A stretch of 64,000 nucleotides of DNA from Rapana venosa (GCA_028751875.1 CM054153.1:33941435-34005434), one strand, 5' to 3'; positions 23,104 to 35,534 are shown, counted from the stretch's first letter. Made by a program: numbers and translations. Notes: a model not told the origin generated them from the letters alone.

Positions 23104-26100
23104 TTAGTCACACGTATCAAACAACAGCTGTTTTATCTCTGTCTTAAATGTAGAGTGCTCTGGTATTCTACGAAACATCGGTGGAAGGGCATTCCATTCT
23201 CTGCTGCCATTGAAAGAAAAACTCGTTTTGAATAGAAGTTTGGTTTGGGGACAATAGCTCTGTCTGATTCGTGATGATGTTGAAAAGATAACATTGCTTT
23301 TAGATAACCAGGGCAAGCATCATAAACTACCTTATGCATGAGAGCTAAAACATTAAAGCGGAGGCGCAAGCAAAGTGGTAATATCTCAAAGTGTTTAAAT
23401 AAATTATCATTTGACGCATTTGCTAACTCATTATTACTTATGACTTTAATGGCTCGCTTTTGAAGAGAGTTCAGAGGTTTCAGGTTAGATGGAGCACACT
23501 TCAGAGCAGTAATCTAGGCGAGACTGAATAAAAGCAAAATAGAAAAAAATATTTGATTGTTTATCTAGAAAGTGTTTAATTTGTGAAAGCTGGAATACAC
23601 TGGATGATATTTCTTTAGTAATATTGTGAACATGATCCTGCCAAAGGAGGCTTTCGTCAATGACTACCCCAAGTAATTTGTGCGTTTTAACTTGCTTTAT
23701 GCTGTTGTTATTATACTTATTTGTAATGAGTTTGCTCAAGGTTTCCCTTTTTGACGCGCACAAATTAGCATAGTTTCTGTTTTGTCAGGGTGTACCAGCA
23801 TAGCATTGGCCTCACACCAAATTTTGACTGAATTCATACTAATGTTTAAATAATGATTGATTTCCTTAATATCATGACTAGCGTATTGTAGAGTTGTATC
23901 ATCTGCAAATATATCACAAACACAATTTTGAATGGTTAAAGGAAGATCACTAATGTAAAGAGAGAATAAGAACCTTGTGGTACACCAAATGGAACAATTT
24001 TTTTGGAAGAGGTAACTCCATTAGCATAAACAGACTGAGTTCGGTTTGACAAATAAGATTTAAAAAATAGTAAGGCATTTTCATCTGAACCATGTAACCG
24101 AAGCTTATGTAATAAGATATTATGATTAATCAGATCAAAGGCCTTTTTTAAATCAATAAAAATAACACCGACTGCCTTTTCTGTTATTAATTTCACGCAG
24201 CCTGAATCAGTAATCCTGCATAGTGCTTTTTTCACAGGAGTGGTGCTTTCTAAACCCGACTGATGGGTATGCAAAAGGCCTTTGCATTCAATAAAAGATG
24301 ATAAATGATGGTGGACATGCTGTTCAAGGGGTTTAGATATACTAGATAGAAGTAAAAATGGGTCTGTAAATTTACATCATCTATGTTCCCTTTTTTGTGC
24401 AAAGGGATTACTTTAGCGTATTTTAAATGCTTTGGGATAGCACTGTTTAGATAAGCAAAGGTTATAAAGATAAGTGAGAGAGTCTGCAATGTAAAATACA
24501 GATAGTTTCAGTATTTTAGGCTAATACTTCAAACCCACATGAATTTTTTAAAATTTTTTTAAAGACTTTAAATAGGACAAAACTTCATAAAACAGACAAT
24601 AAGGGAACAGAAAATTTTGTTATGTATCCTTTTCCTAGCAAAAGGCTTTTAAAATATTTGAATCAAAAGTTCTGGTGTTGTTATCAATGAGTTTACTTCC
24701 AACACTAGCAAAGTGATTATTGAGAACATCTACTGGAATACAACATTCGTCACTTTCAAGTACCAGGTTTAGAGAGCTGGCGAATAGCAGACCAGATTAA
24801 TCTTCCATTGTTTTATCTTAAATTTAAATTTGGGAAAGAAAAAACGTTTAGATTTCTAATCATATACTTAACTATGTTACGTTTTTTTCTTGTATTCCTC
24901 ATGAAGCCCCGTTTCTTTAAGTGTCTCTGGGGTTGATTGCTAGCAAAATTTCTTGGGTGAGCAGCCAGGAAAATTTTTTTTGACTTTACACGTCTTTGAA
25001 GTAAGGAATATGCTTGTTGACATGCTTAAGAAAACTGATGTCCAAAAGGAAAGGGCATCATCTGCATCAGTGTAACTAAAATATTTGAAAGGGCGAGAAG
25101 CGAGGTCAGAGGAAAATGCATGCAATCGAATTTTTTAAATGAGCGAAATGTAATTTTCAGATGCTTCATTTTAGGCATCTGAAGCCAGCTTTGCTCCAGG
25201 TGACACAAACAGCATTATTATCACTAATTCCCGACAGTGGGTACACACAAATTTCTTTAAGAGATGTGACGTCAAAGAATAAACGTGATCTAAAAGAGTA
25301 CTAGATTTTTACGTCATCTGGTGGGGCATGTGATACACTGTGCAAAAAGGGTTTAAAAGGGCGTAAAAATACTGTGCCATGCGGGTGGGATTGAGATTTG
25401 ATCAATATTTAAATCACTAGTAAAATTTTTTCTTTCCCTAAAAGCCAAACATTGTCCATCATTTCACAAAAGTCATCAAACCAGCTGGTGGTGTCTTAGG
25501 ATGTCTGTAAATGAAACCACAAGAACTGAAGTAGTTGATTTTTTAGAAGAACAAACTTCTATCCATCTGATTCCATGTGAAATGACACAAATCTCCACGA
25601 AGTTTATAAGGGGGTATTATTTTGGTATACACGACAATACCAGTTTGCCGGGATCTCTTAGGGTCTCTCCGAATGAATGGTCCCTGGAATGAAATGGAAA
25701 ATATCTGTTATACGGCTGTTTGTCATGTTTCTGAACACCAAAATATGGAATGGTTTGTTTTCATTTATAATTTTTGACAGGCAGACATTTTAAATTTATA
25801 AGATGACAAATAAATTAAGGTGCCTACTCGCAGTCCATCACTACAAGGCCAGTTTGGAACGTTGTTACGAATAGCCATTAACTAATTTAAAAGATAATTC
25901 TACTGGAATTAAATACACAAAATAACTAAGTAGATCTAAAAGTTAGGAGCATTATTAATTGATATTTTCAAAACCTTTACAACAAAAGATACTTGACGAT
26001 GGAAGGAATTTTTATGGTTTTCCTATCAGAAAGTGAACAACAGTTTCACAAAATACCAAATAATCAGAAAGAAAAGGGTTAGTTTACAAGTGAGTTAACA
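23104..26100 (-). pseudogene. LINE C ORF2: endonuclease and reverse transcriptase
   Basis: Reading right to left. Endonuclease: SDLNID at 25,418-25,401 (the first Gly of the usual GDxN is Ser here), STLLDHVYS at 25,303-25,277, and GISDNNAVCVTW at about 25,235-25,200 (the usual SDH is SDN). Inter-domain segment: YTDADDALSFWTS at about 25,070-25,030. RT: AKVIPLHKKGNIDD near 24,400, VIFIDLKKAFDLINH at about 24,165-24,120, VPFGVPQGS near 23,975, FADD at 23,909-23,898. C-terminal part: HKLLGVVIDESLLWQDH (23,690-23,640), FQLSQIKHFLD and a final EIKQLLFDTCD-stop. Several frameshifts. The motif set places it in the Jockey/CR1/L2 assemblage. Confidence 0.88.
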
Positions 26101-26639
26101 AGGGGACGAGGTTTAAGAGGGGGGGGGGGGGGGGGACTGTCTGTCGATAAAGGAGGAGGGCGTGTATGAAAAAACGCTGGTTCTCTTGTGAACAGATTTG
26201 CATTTATTTTTTTGATAATTTTCTTTTGCATATCTGTGATGGTGATGTGGGTGGGGGTAAAGTGGGAAGGTAGTAAAATGACTTTCCATTCCTCTGTTTG
26301 GTGAGTAAGAGGGGGGTGCCAATGTTGGTGTGGGTGAGCAGGGATGTAGGTTGGAAGGTGATGGGTTTCTGTGGGCGATACATGGTGTCCCTGTGGTTAG
26401 AGAAGTTAAGGAAGACAAAGGTGAAGGAAAGTAGGGATTATGTGTGTTGACGAGAACGTTTAGCAAGTCAAATCTGTGGCTGTAGATGTTCCTAAGATGC
26501 TGAAGTGGTCATGATTTTGATGGCCAGACAGATAAGGAAAGTTTTCCGTTGCTTGTAATGAAAATTAACGTTTTGGTTTTTAAACTTATTTTCTGTTTTG
26601 GGGTAAACAAGGGTTTCTCCTTATGCCGTCAAGCCCACA

Positions 26640-28550
26640 GTTTGGGCTTTTAGTTGGTAGTCAGCTGAGTTGTCCCCCGTTTGTTCAGATGGATGTGGTC
26701 TGTGTACAGACTCCCTCCAAATCGGGGCGCAAAGGATGGCCTCGTGGCTGATGAAGTCGACTTTCAGGCGGTGGAGGCTGCAGACAGACTACGGTTTGAA
26801 GGCAAGATGACGTTGTTCAGGTGAAGGGTTCCTCTGGCAGGAACAATTTCCACTCATAGTGATGCGGGTGTCAGGGAACACTCGTCTTTGGCATTTTGAT
26901 TAGGCTGCTTCAAGTTGCCTCAGTGATGGCACCCGTTTAACAGTCATTCAGACCTACATGGACTGTCACACTTTGCACTGTGGTGTTGACTGCACACTGT
27001 TCTAACCAGTTCACCCAAAGGGCAGGGCACTGTCATTCCAGGAACACAATTTTTTTTTAGAAATGTACCTGGTGTCGTCAGTCGTCTTGGATTGACGTGT
27101 CGAATAATGGAGTCCCCCAGCACAGATTTTGCCTTTGTCTAGATAGACAGGCGGGAAAGGACGGGGGCAGGGGAGACTGAAAAATTTGAAGAAATTTTTA
27201 CTGTCAACGAAGAAGATGATATTGCTGAAAGACAGGTGCTGAAAATGAGTCGTATTTCACTTTAGAATTTCTTTTTGCATTGTGAAAAAATGAGAAGAGG
27301 TAACTTCTTTCAAGTTGTTTCATCCACAGAGAAGCGATTTGCCGTGGGGATTGAGATCTCAAAAGGTCCATCTGCAGAAAAATCTGTCTGGGTTGAAGAT
27401 GAGGATGCTTTGGTTTTAAACTTTAGAGTGTCAATTTCAGATTGAAGAGATGACATCTGAGATTTCATCTGATAGTTTTCCTTCTGAATGGCAGCCAGCT
27501 GTTCTTCCAAATGACGCATTTGATCTTGGATGTTACAGATGTTGGAATGACGGGGAACATTTGGCGAAAACCAGCTGTCCAGATTGGGTGCCACTGCACC
27601 CGTGGTTCTAGACACGACAGTGTCGTAAGCATTAGAGGAAGATGAAGCAGAGGGAGTCACAGACTGGGAATGTACAATGCTCACTGGGCTGGGTGAGGAT
27701 GATGAAAAAAGGTCCACAGCGGGCAGCAGCGATGATGTAGAAAGTGAAGTAGCTGTTTGAAACATAGGGCTAGGAGATGTACAAATGTCACTGACGCCAC
27801 AAGACAGTTGGGAAGGAGATGTTGCTATACTGCTTTGAAGATCAGCCGAGACAGGTGTAGCAGAGACTGATGATGGTTCAACAATTTCAGTGGGGAAAAG
27901 GGGATCAGTGTTTGCCCAAGAGGAGGAGGGTGTTGCCACTGGCTGCACTGGTGATGACGACTGACCATCTGGGCCTAAGGAGCCAGTGTCAGTGGTCAGC
28001 AGGGACTGAGAAACTGGATGGTGGGAGCCTCAGTGCGAGCGTGTACCTCCGCAGGAAGAGGCAGGGACTCTATGGCTTTGACAGTCGCCTCTGTGCCTGT
28101 CTGTTGGTCGTACAGACTCTCCACCAGGGCTTTCAGTCTTTTAAATTCGTCTCTCACCCATGGTGTGCAGCTTTTTCCCTGGACCAGTACCTTGTAGGTT
28201 AAATAATAATAAGTTATTTTAAGTCTCTGATCAGAGTTGTAAAATATAGTCACTTTTGTCAAAGCCAAGGCGTCATTGGAAGGGAGTTTTATTAGGGTAA
28301 ATGATGAAATTTCCTCTTCTAGATTGCATGGCAGATCCTGTTTGCCACCTTTGTCTTGGTCTTGCCAGGTGACGCTAAAACCGGGAATATTTTTTATTTG
28401 GCCCCAGTACCCCAGCAGGAGGGTCCTTCTCCACAGACCCAGGCACCCCCTTCTGGTGGTAAATGTGACTTGCAGGTATGGGTCAAGGGTTCTTTTAATT
28501 CTGTGAAACGCAGAAACGGCTTGGATATTCCGTTTTGAAGACTTAGTCAT
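26640..28550 (-). pseudogene. LINE C ORF1: coiled coil plus SGNH (GDSL) esterase-like domain
   Basis: Starts MTKSSKRNIQAVSAFHRIKR at 28,550. The first frame runs to about 27,996; after a shift the second runs 27,948-27,310. An N-terminal region of unknown fold is followed by a Ser/Thr/Pro-rich stretch, then a predicted coiled coil at about 27,522-27,400 (QMRHLEEQLAAIQKEN). Downstream, in shifted frames, are the SGNH blocks: GDSIIRHV (GDS codons at 27,109-27,117), HVGLND (26,943-26,960) and YTDHIHLNKRGT (D and H codons at 26,689-26,700). These are blocks I, III and V of the family, carrying the catalytic Ser and the Asp/His pair. ORF1 proteins of this class bind element RNA and oligomerise through the coiled coil; the esterase role is unsettled. 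Confidence 0.82.
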
Positions 28551-29077
28551 AACGACAGAATTCCATTGTAAACAGCTTAGAAGAACACAGCTGGCGCTGT
28601 CTATGACGCAAAGTTATTGCACGTCACAGTTATGCGTCACAAGGAAAACGCGTCAAAAAGAAAACAACGTATTCTTTTATCAAAAGACTGGCGATAACAA
28701 CATAAGAAAAAAAAGGAAACAGTCATACCTACCTCACCAATATTTTCATAGTCAATTAATTACGAAGATGAACACTCCTTGATGAAGTCTTTAAAACAAA
28801 TTTTAAAAAAGAAATTTTTTTAGTATAAGTACTAACACATGTTTCATAAACACATTTCCGAGGAAGGAAACGAATTTGAAGTCGATATTACTTACCCATC
28901 AGTCAAAACAAAAACCAAATAATGAGTTAAAGCATTATTTGAAAAGATAAACCTTTACACACAGACATCGGAAATAGAAACAGTTTGCCTGGTGCAAGAA
29001 TTACTCAGAAATACGGCACTTAACCCAGGTAGAAAAATAATTACAAACACAGCTCAAGCCAACAGATCTCTCTGTCA

Positions 29078-29086
29078 GCCATCTTG
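29078..29086 (-). promoter_or_regulatory. YY1-like CAAGATGGC at the 5' end of LINE C
   Basis: The minus strand reads CAAGATGGC about 30 bp inside the inferred 5' end. The same 9-mer is the YY1 site near the start of mammalian L1, where it positions transcription initiation. Position and sequence fit an internal promoter element here, but function is inference. Confidence 0.45.
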
Positions 29087-29115
29087 AACCGGAAGCCAAG
29101 AAGAAGAAGAAGAGT

Positions 29116-29345
29116 GTTCAGCTCTCGATATGAGCCACTAGCAGGGGGTTTTAGTACTGTTTCCACTCCCCCGAAAGTTCTTCGGATGATGCTGTAAACC
29201 AAAGTCCTGTGCACGAACACACAGAGAATGTCTTACCCTCACGTTAAAACCCGTTCTGCTTCGCGGAAGAGTATGTCATTCGTGCTGGTACGAACAGATG
29301 GCAACAAATATACTATCACACACACACACACACACACTGGTGTCG
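29116..29345. other. Spacer with a short (CA)n tract
   Basis: Sequence between LINE C and repeat D. A short CA microsatellite lies at about 29,320-29,338. No gene recognised. Confidence 0.5.
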
Positions 29346-29518
29346 TGTTCAGACATCTTCTCCACAGTCGGAATGTGGCTACCTTAGTGATGGGTAACAA
29401 ACGGCCGCATACGCAAACATCTCTCTTTTGGTGAACCTCGGAACTCTTGCCGAGGAATGAAAAAACCCCATACAACATATATATTAAAAAAACATAACCA
29501 CCGAGTGTCAAAAGTTTA
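29346..29518 (+). repeat. Dispersed repeat D, copy 1
   Basis: About 173 bp nearly identical to 36,919-37,098. Both begin GTTCAGACATCTTCTCC, contain GGTAACAAACGGCCGCATAC and end GAGTGTCAAAAGTTTA. Differences are a handful of substitutions and one ~10-bp indel. In both places the left neighbour is a microsatellite: (CA)n here and a CTGT array at the other copy. Confidence 0.9.
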
Positions 29519-29815
29519 GTAGTAGTAGTTCTTCAGTTTAACGTCCTTCCACTAAATAGTGATATCAGACGGTGTGTGCGTGCGCGTGTGCGTGCGTGCG
29601 TGTGTGTGTGTGCGCGCGCGCACGTGCTTGTGTGTGAGTAGGGGGGAGGGGTATGCACATAACTAATCAATCGTAATAAACAACTATTATGAAAAAGCAT
29701 AAATAAAAAAAATATAAAAAACCCACCCAACAACAACAAAAAACAACCAACCCCAAAAACATCTAACAGCAAAAATACTAACTTTTCAATTCATATAACT
29801 TGAAGCTATCCTTAT
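29519..29815. repeat. Spacer with GT/GC-rich microsatellite; LINE E 3' UTR
   Basis: Contains a TAG-repeat start, then a GT/GC alternating tract at about 29,572-29,640, then A-rich sequence that is probably the 3' untranslated end of LINE E on the minus strand. No gene. Confidence 0.6.
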
Positions 29816-31638
29816 ATCAGAGGAGTCTGAAAATGGGAGTATGGCTTAATGACAATACAATTTCTTTCATTAATGGAATGTCTTTAAGAACTTGCTGTAA
29901 GCTACGGACTGGGAAGGCAGGTAAAATGTTTTTCAGATCTCTGCATCGTAATAGAATATGATCATTGGTAAGATTTTCACCACAGATACATGTTGCTTTT
30001 TAAAAAAAAAAAAGGTTCTAAAAGCATTTAGCTTAAACCTGTATATAAGAGATACAACATTTCTATATTCATGTAAATTACGATATTTGATCTTATCAAA
30101 AGATAATACATGGGCTACATCATCACTCCAGGAAAAACCAGAACTTTGTAGTTTCTTTTTAAAGTGTTTCCAACATGCATTTTGTAACATGCTATAGCCC
30201 TCATGGATGAATAGAGGAACACTTATGCTGCAAGACCCATCGATATACGCTCAGCTCCACATTTTGCTTTTCTGTCAACCTTTTCATTAAAGTAAATACC
30301 ACAGTGCGAGGGTATCCAGCAAAAGGTAACACCAGTGCCTCGTATCATCAGAAAATGAATTAGATGACTAATCTCAATTATGAGATCTTGTCTCACTTTT
30401 GAACTGCAGTTTTTCAGGGCAAGTAAGACTGACCTGAAATCAACACATAAAAGTATTTGAAATATGTCTTTAGGAAAATCTAGACGATAATATAAAGCCA
30501 TCAAAATAGCAGACAATTCAGCTGTAAAAATAGATCGATTTTTTCCTACATAAAATGATCTCTCTATTTTCAAAGATGGTATGACAAACGCTGCACCCTC
30601 CTCATTATTATTTAAAGGGGAACCATCTGTGTAGATTTTTTAATGGTTTGGATATATGTAGTTTGTATATGTTCTTTTACCGATGCGCTAAGAATATTTT
30701 CATTACCTTTTTCGTTAAAGAGGAATAATTTACGTCAAAATTAGCTCTCTTAAGTTCCCATGGGGGACAAGGCGAGGAGTGAATCTTCGATTTAGCTATT
30801 TTTGTGGGAATTATATCTGCTTGAATAGTTGAGAAGTATAGGTTCTAGCTGTGGTAGCAGAGCGAATAGAATGTGCTCTATTTGGAAAGTTGACATCAGA
30901 TCTTATACTAATTTCGTTGTCCACATTGGTTTCTTGTGTTGAACAACGTAAGAGATATTTAGCCACAGCCAGTTGTCGATATTTGTCTAATGGCAAAATT
31001 CCTATCTCCTTATAGGCACCCATGGACGATGCATGAAAAGGTACCCCCAGAGCTAATCGAAAAGCCTTGCAGTCTAGTCTTGTCATTTTCTGTAATAAAT
31101 ATTTTGGAGCACTGAAAAATGCTTCCTGGCCATAAATAAGTCTGGAACGTACTAAAGATAATGCCAAATGTTTTAAAACAGCTACATCATAAGCCCACAC
31201 TTGTTTACTAATAACTTTCAGAAGATTAAGACTTTTCCGAGCCTTAGTATTTAAATAATCAATGTGATAATTCCAACTTAGTGTAGACATAAAATATACT
31301 CCTAAAAACTTCACCAAAGTTTTATATTCCAACACTTTCCCATCTATTTGGAAAACAGGTAGAACTGGGGGTGGGGGGGGGGGGGGGTTAGTGCCATTAT
31401 TGAAAAGTACGAGATTACTCTTTTCAGGAGACAATGAAAGACCATTCTAAAAAAATGTAGTCATTAAGTTTGTTTAGCTCAAGCTGATACATATTTTTTA
31501 TATAGTTTAGATGCCTCTTTGGTGTTTTCTTTTTCATCGTAACATTCATCCACATACAAATGTCATCAGCATACTGGACGTGGATGGCATTACTGAAGAG
31601 GCACTGGGGAAGATCATAAAGAAGAATATTGATAAAAA
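29816..31638 (-). pseudogene. LINE E RT C-terminal half, RNase H and C-terminal knuckle
   Basis: The minus strand resumes with INILLYDLPQCLFSN, then HVQYADDICMWMN (YADD at 31,576-31,565), FLGVYFMSTLSW, and the post-RT region LGVPFHASSMGAYKEIGILP. RNase H spans about 30,640-30,240 with all four expected acidic positions: YTDGS (about 30,633-30,619), FTAELSAI, VDFRSVLL and KVDRKAK, plus WIPSHCGI. The end carries NLTNDHILLRC and LSHTPIFRLL. A homopolymer run at about 31,370-31,387 gives an artificial poly-Pro stretch. Frameshifts make it inactive. Confidence 0.85.
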
Positions 31639-34600
31639 TCGGGAAAAGTACAAACGAAAATCTGGGGGTATACTACTATTAGTCAGAGAAAAATTCGTAC
31701 ACTATATAACAGTCTTTGAGAGTGAAAGTAGAAAATCAAAAGTAAGTGATCCTGTTAAAAAATATTATTGTTTTGTTAGGGATAGTGATCTGTGTGCGAA
31801 TGCATTGTTCTTCAAATTTAACAAGAAACTGTTTAAACGAGATGTTCTCTTTGGGGCTATCTACCTTCCTCCAGAAGGGTCCCCCTTTGAAAATAGAGAC
31901 TTCTTTGATGAGATAGAAGAAGCAATGCTTCACATTGATCACGAATGTATCTGCTTTTGGGTGATTTTAATGCCCGGACTGGTACAGTGAATAGTACTGC
32001 AATTGAGGTAGATAATAACGGTTGGACTTGGCACCCAGATGGGGCCTCTGATGAAAATAATGGAACCCAATATATTTTGCCGGTTCCTCTCAGAGTTTCA
32101 CAAGATGTCGCCATAAATAACTGGGGAAAGAAGCTTATAGAATTTTGTAAAACCGTAAATGCCTTAATTGTAAACGGATGTATCGGAGAAGATGCCAAAT
32201 TTGGTAAATGTACATGTAAAAACGTCAGTGTAGTAGATTACGCTATTGTATCATTGGATATGATCTATGCTATTTCAGACTTTGTTGTTTGTGATTTTTG
32301 TGAACTGTATTCTGATGTACATTGCCCTATTGTTCTTACTCTATATGTAACAGTTTCTAAGGATCTGGAACCACAGGGTAGAAGCGGGGGTTGTGCTTCT
32401 GGTTATTGTACATCAAACAGTGTGTTAAAAGCTTCAGAGCTCCCTTGGGGTAAGCCAAGGTGGCTCAAAGAAAAGGAAATTGATTATATATCTTCATTAG
32501 ATAATCAGGAAATTTTTAAGGTAGAACAGGTATTAAATAGTCTGTTAGGCTCCACAGAGCCAATTTCACAATCTGATGTAGATAGTGTAGTTAGTAATGT
32601 TACCAACATTTTGAAAGACAGTGCAGTAACAAATGGATTGTTGAAAAGAAAGTGTAAGTCTAAAAAAGCACAGCAAAGAAAAACTACAAGGTGCGCATGG
32701 TTTAACGCAAGTTGTGAGCAAAAGCGAAAGGCTTTCTTTAAAGCAGTAAATCAGCATGCTCACTGTAGAGGGAGCAAAAGTTTGTACCTTGTCCGGCAAC
32801 AAGCAAGTCGTGACTATAAAAAGAAATCAGGAAGCAATTCAAAATTTATCAAAATAACCTTGTAAAGAAAATTAGAAGAGTAAAGAATTCTGATCCCAAG
32901 GCATACTGGAAGATAATCAACGGGACAAAAGTAGATAAAGATATACCAGTTACACCCATATCATGTCAGGCATTTAAGGAACATTTTGTAAAGATATACT
33001 CAGAAGCAGAAGAGACCGAAGAAAGTTGCAGTATTGATGAGGATTACGCCATTGTAAACCAAGAGCTAAATTTACCCTTTACTGAAGAGGAGGTACAGAA
33101 TGCAATAACTAAACTAAAATCAAATAAAACATGTGGTTATGATCACGTCACTAATGAATTTTTAAAGGCGTCGTCAACCAGGTTACTTGGTATATTTACT
33201 AAGTTGTTTAATGTCATCCTTCGCTCTGGAAAATCTCCAAATGCCTGGTCCATGGGAACTATTAAGCCAGTTTTCAAGCATAAAGGAAGTTCAGAGGATC
33301 CTAATAATTATAGAGGAATAACTATCTTAAGTTGCTTTGGAAAACTATTTACTTCTGTAATTAACAACCGACTGACAAAATATTTCGATGAATGCAAGAC
33401 TATTGGGCAAGAACAGGCAGGTTTTAGAGCGGGATTTTCCACCACTGATCACTTGTTTGCACTTCATTGCATGATTGATGTGTTTCTTGCCAAGAGGATA
33501 CGACTCTATTGCCTTTTTGTAGATTTTGAAAAGGCGTTCGACCGTGTTAATAGAGCTTTTCTGTGGCGGAAGCTGTTCGATCATGGGGTGAATGGAAACA
33601 TATTAATGGTTATCAAAGATATCTACTCTAAAGCTAAATCATGTGTTAGCGGAGGTGATGAGTGTTCTGACTTTTTTCAAACCTCAACTGGGGTTCGTCA
33701 GGGTGAAAACTTGTCACCGTTACTCTTTGCCTTGTACTTGAATGATATGCAGTCCTACATTATGGAAAAAATAAACGGTTTATCTACAATGGCAAAGGAA
33801 GCCAGGAAACTAGGGTGGGAAAGAGAAAAGGAGGATCTTTTGCTGAAAATGTTTTTGTTATTGTATGCAGATGATACAGCAAATTGTGCTGAATCAAAAG
33901 AAGACTTACAGAAAGCTATCGATGCAATTTGTAACTATTGTCATAAGTGGAAACTTAATATAAATGTAGAAAAAACAAAAGTTTGGTTTTTTCAAGAGGT
34001 AAAATCAAGAAAATGCCTTGTTTTACATGTGGTGGTAAAGAAATTAAAGTGGTTTTTTCTTTTAAATATCTCGGGCTGAACCTTAATTATAACAACAAAT
34101 TTAACGTGGCACAAAAACACTTAAATGATCAAGCATGTCGTAGCATGTTCTCTCTGCTAAAAAAATGCAGAAGACTTTTTCTTCCCATTGATATACAGAT
34201 TGAATTATTTAACAGAGTAGTAGTTCCAATTTTGCTTTATGGATGTGAGGTCTGGACTCCATCAATGTGTGAATTAGCTTCAAAATTACAACTTAAGTTC
34301 TTCAAAAATTTCTTAAACTGGGAAAATCTACTCCAAGTAAAATGGTTTATGGGGAACTTGGTCAGTTTCCTGTGGAAATAACAGCTAAAGTAAGGATGCT
34401 TTGCTTTTGGTTTAAGCTTGTTGATATCGGAAGTGAGCCTAAATTTTCTAACATTGTTTATAAGTTGCTACATGATATGTATATCGTTAATACCCACAAA
34501 TCTACTTATTTAACTAACGTAGAACGTATATTAAACGAAATCGGGTTAAGTGGCATTTGGCAGAATCAGTTTGATCTCAATGTTTCATCTGAATGGTTTA

Positions 34601-35046
34601 AAGCCAAAGTTACACGTAGTTTACAAGATCAGTATTTGCAACAATGGTTTTCTCATGTTGATAACAACGACATATTTCTTAATTATAGACTATTTAAGAA
34701 GTGTTTCTGCTTCGAAGATTATCTGACGATTCTTCCCCATAATTTGTCATTAACTTTTATTCATTTTCGAACGTTAAATCACAGACTTCCCATCCAAATT
34801 GGCAGAATAAGAAATGTCCCTAGAGCAGAGAGAGTCTGTGATAAATGTGGTGAAAACGAGCTAGGTGATGAGTTTCATTATCTATTCAAATGTCATTTCT
34901 TTGTGCAGCTAAGAAACAAATTTATCCCAAGATACTATAGAGGAAACCCAAATGTTATGAAGTTCCATGAATTGTTTAGTTCCACAAATAAATCCTTGCT
35001 TATTAAAGTTATAAAATTCCTCAAAGAAATAATGAAAACCTATTGA
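31639..35046 (+). pseudogene. LINE F ORF2: endonuclease, RT, C-terminal knuckle
   Basis: Four frameshifts (about 31,950, 32,840, 33,990, 34,350) break an otherwise well-preserved ORF2. Endonuclease: GGILLLVREKF, FGAIYLPPEGSPF, LLGDFNARTG (about 31,950-31,980), VVDYAIVS, and SDVHCPIVLTLY (about 32,310-32,350), where the usual SDH is SDVH. RT: KLKSNKTCGYDHVTNEFLKA (about 33,110-33,170), DPNNYRGITILSCFGKLF, AGFRAGFSTTDHLFALH, CLFVDFEKAFDRVN (about 33,512-33,552), TGVRQGENLSPLLFALYLND, YADD at 33,864-33,875, FKYLGLNLNYN. C-terminus: CDKCGENELGDEFHYLFKC (about 34,840-34,895). Clade not assigned; motif choice resembles LINE A. Confidence 0.9.
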
Positions 35047-35174
35047 TTTGTCACATCTCTTTAGATGACACCAGTGCATTTTATTACATGTTAGGGTTAA
35101 GTTAATTTCCTTTGTTATTATAGACTTGAATGGCCATGTCATTGTGTGTGAGCACACTAGCACCCCCACGTGCG

Positions 35175-35401
35175 TGTGTATATGTGTGTGTGTGTGTCCC
35201 CGCATTTTTGTGAAAGTGTGCCACATAGTTTGAAATGCTTCCTGCGTGCGTGGGTGCACGAGTGTGTGTGTGACCGGGGGTAGCGGGTTTCTTGGCGGGT
35301 TTCTTGGCGTGTTGATGTTCCACGCCTGCGTGTGTGTGTGTGTGTGTGTGTGTGTGCTTGTGCTTGTGCTTGTTGATGCCTTTGCTTGGGCGTGGTGTGC
35401 T

Positions 35402-35441
<40 letters not shown>

Positions 35442-35489
35442 AGAACTCACAAATTTAATGTATCTCAGCCTTAGGCCATATTACATGGG

Positions 35490-35531
<42 letters not shown>
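35175..35531. repeat. GT and GA microsatellites in the LINE F 3' UTR
   Basis: GT tracts at about 35,175-35,197 and 35,330-35,355, and GA tracts at about 35,403-35,438 and 35,490-35,531. They sit between the LINE F stop codon and its ATCTTGAAA tail. Confidence 0.9.

Positions 35532-35534
<3 letters not shown>

Larger units (their letters stand above)
23011..29115 (-). mobile_element. LINE C, near full-length CR1/L2-like retrotransposon with esterase-type ORF1
   Basis: About 6.1 kb on the minus strand. The 5' end near 29,115 has a (CTT)n start, GGCTTCCGGTT and CAAGATGGC. Then come a 5' UTR (to about 28,550), ORF1 (about 28,550-26,640), ORF2 (about 26,100-23,104) and a 3' UTR ending in a (TG)n tract near 23,010. 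ORF1 carries a Ser/Pro-rich region, a coiled coil and SGNH-hydrolase blocks. ORF2 carries an apurinic endonuclease and RT. This two-ORF layout with an ORF1 esterase is known from CR1/L2-type LINEs. Both ORFs have frameshifts, so the copy is inactive. Confidence 0.88.

Noticed and set aside
26113..26466. 117-codon minus-strand frame rich in Pro, His and Ser as a separate gene
   Set aside because: It lies between ORF1 and ORF2 of LINE C, has no recognisable domain and includes a poly-G run read as poly-Pro. Probably inter-ORF sequence.
27870..28202. Plus-strand 110-codon frame
   Set aside because: Antisense shadow of LINE C ORF1.
30223..30573. Host RNase H gene
   Set aside because: The catalytic residues are good, but it lies directly downstream of an I-type RT on the same strand and is the RNase H domain of LINE E.
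31366..31390. Poly-proline motif in the LINE E protein
   Set aside because: Comes from a G homopolymer run that probably reflects slippage or consensus error, not a conserved feature of the RT C-terminal region.
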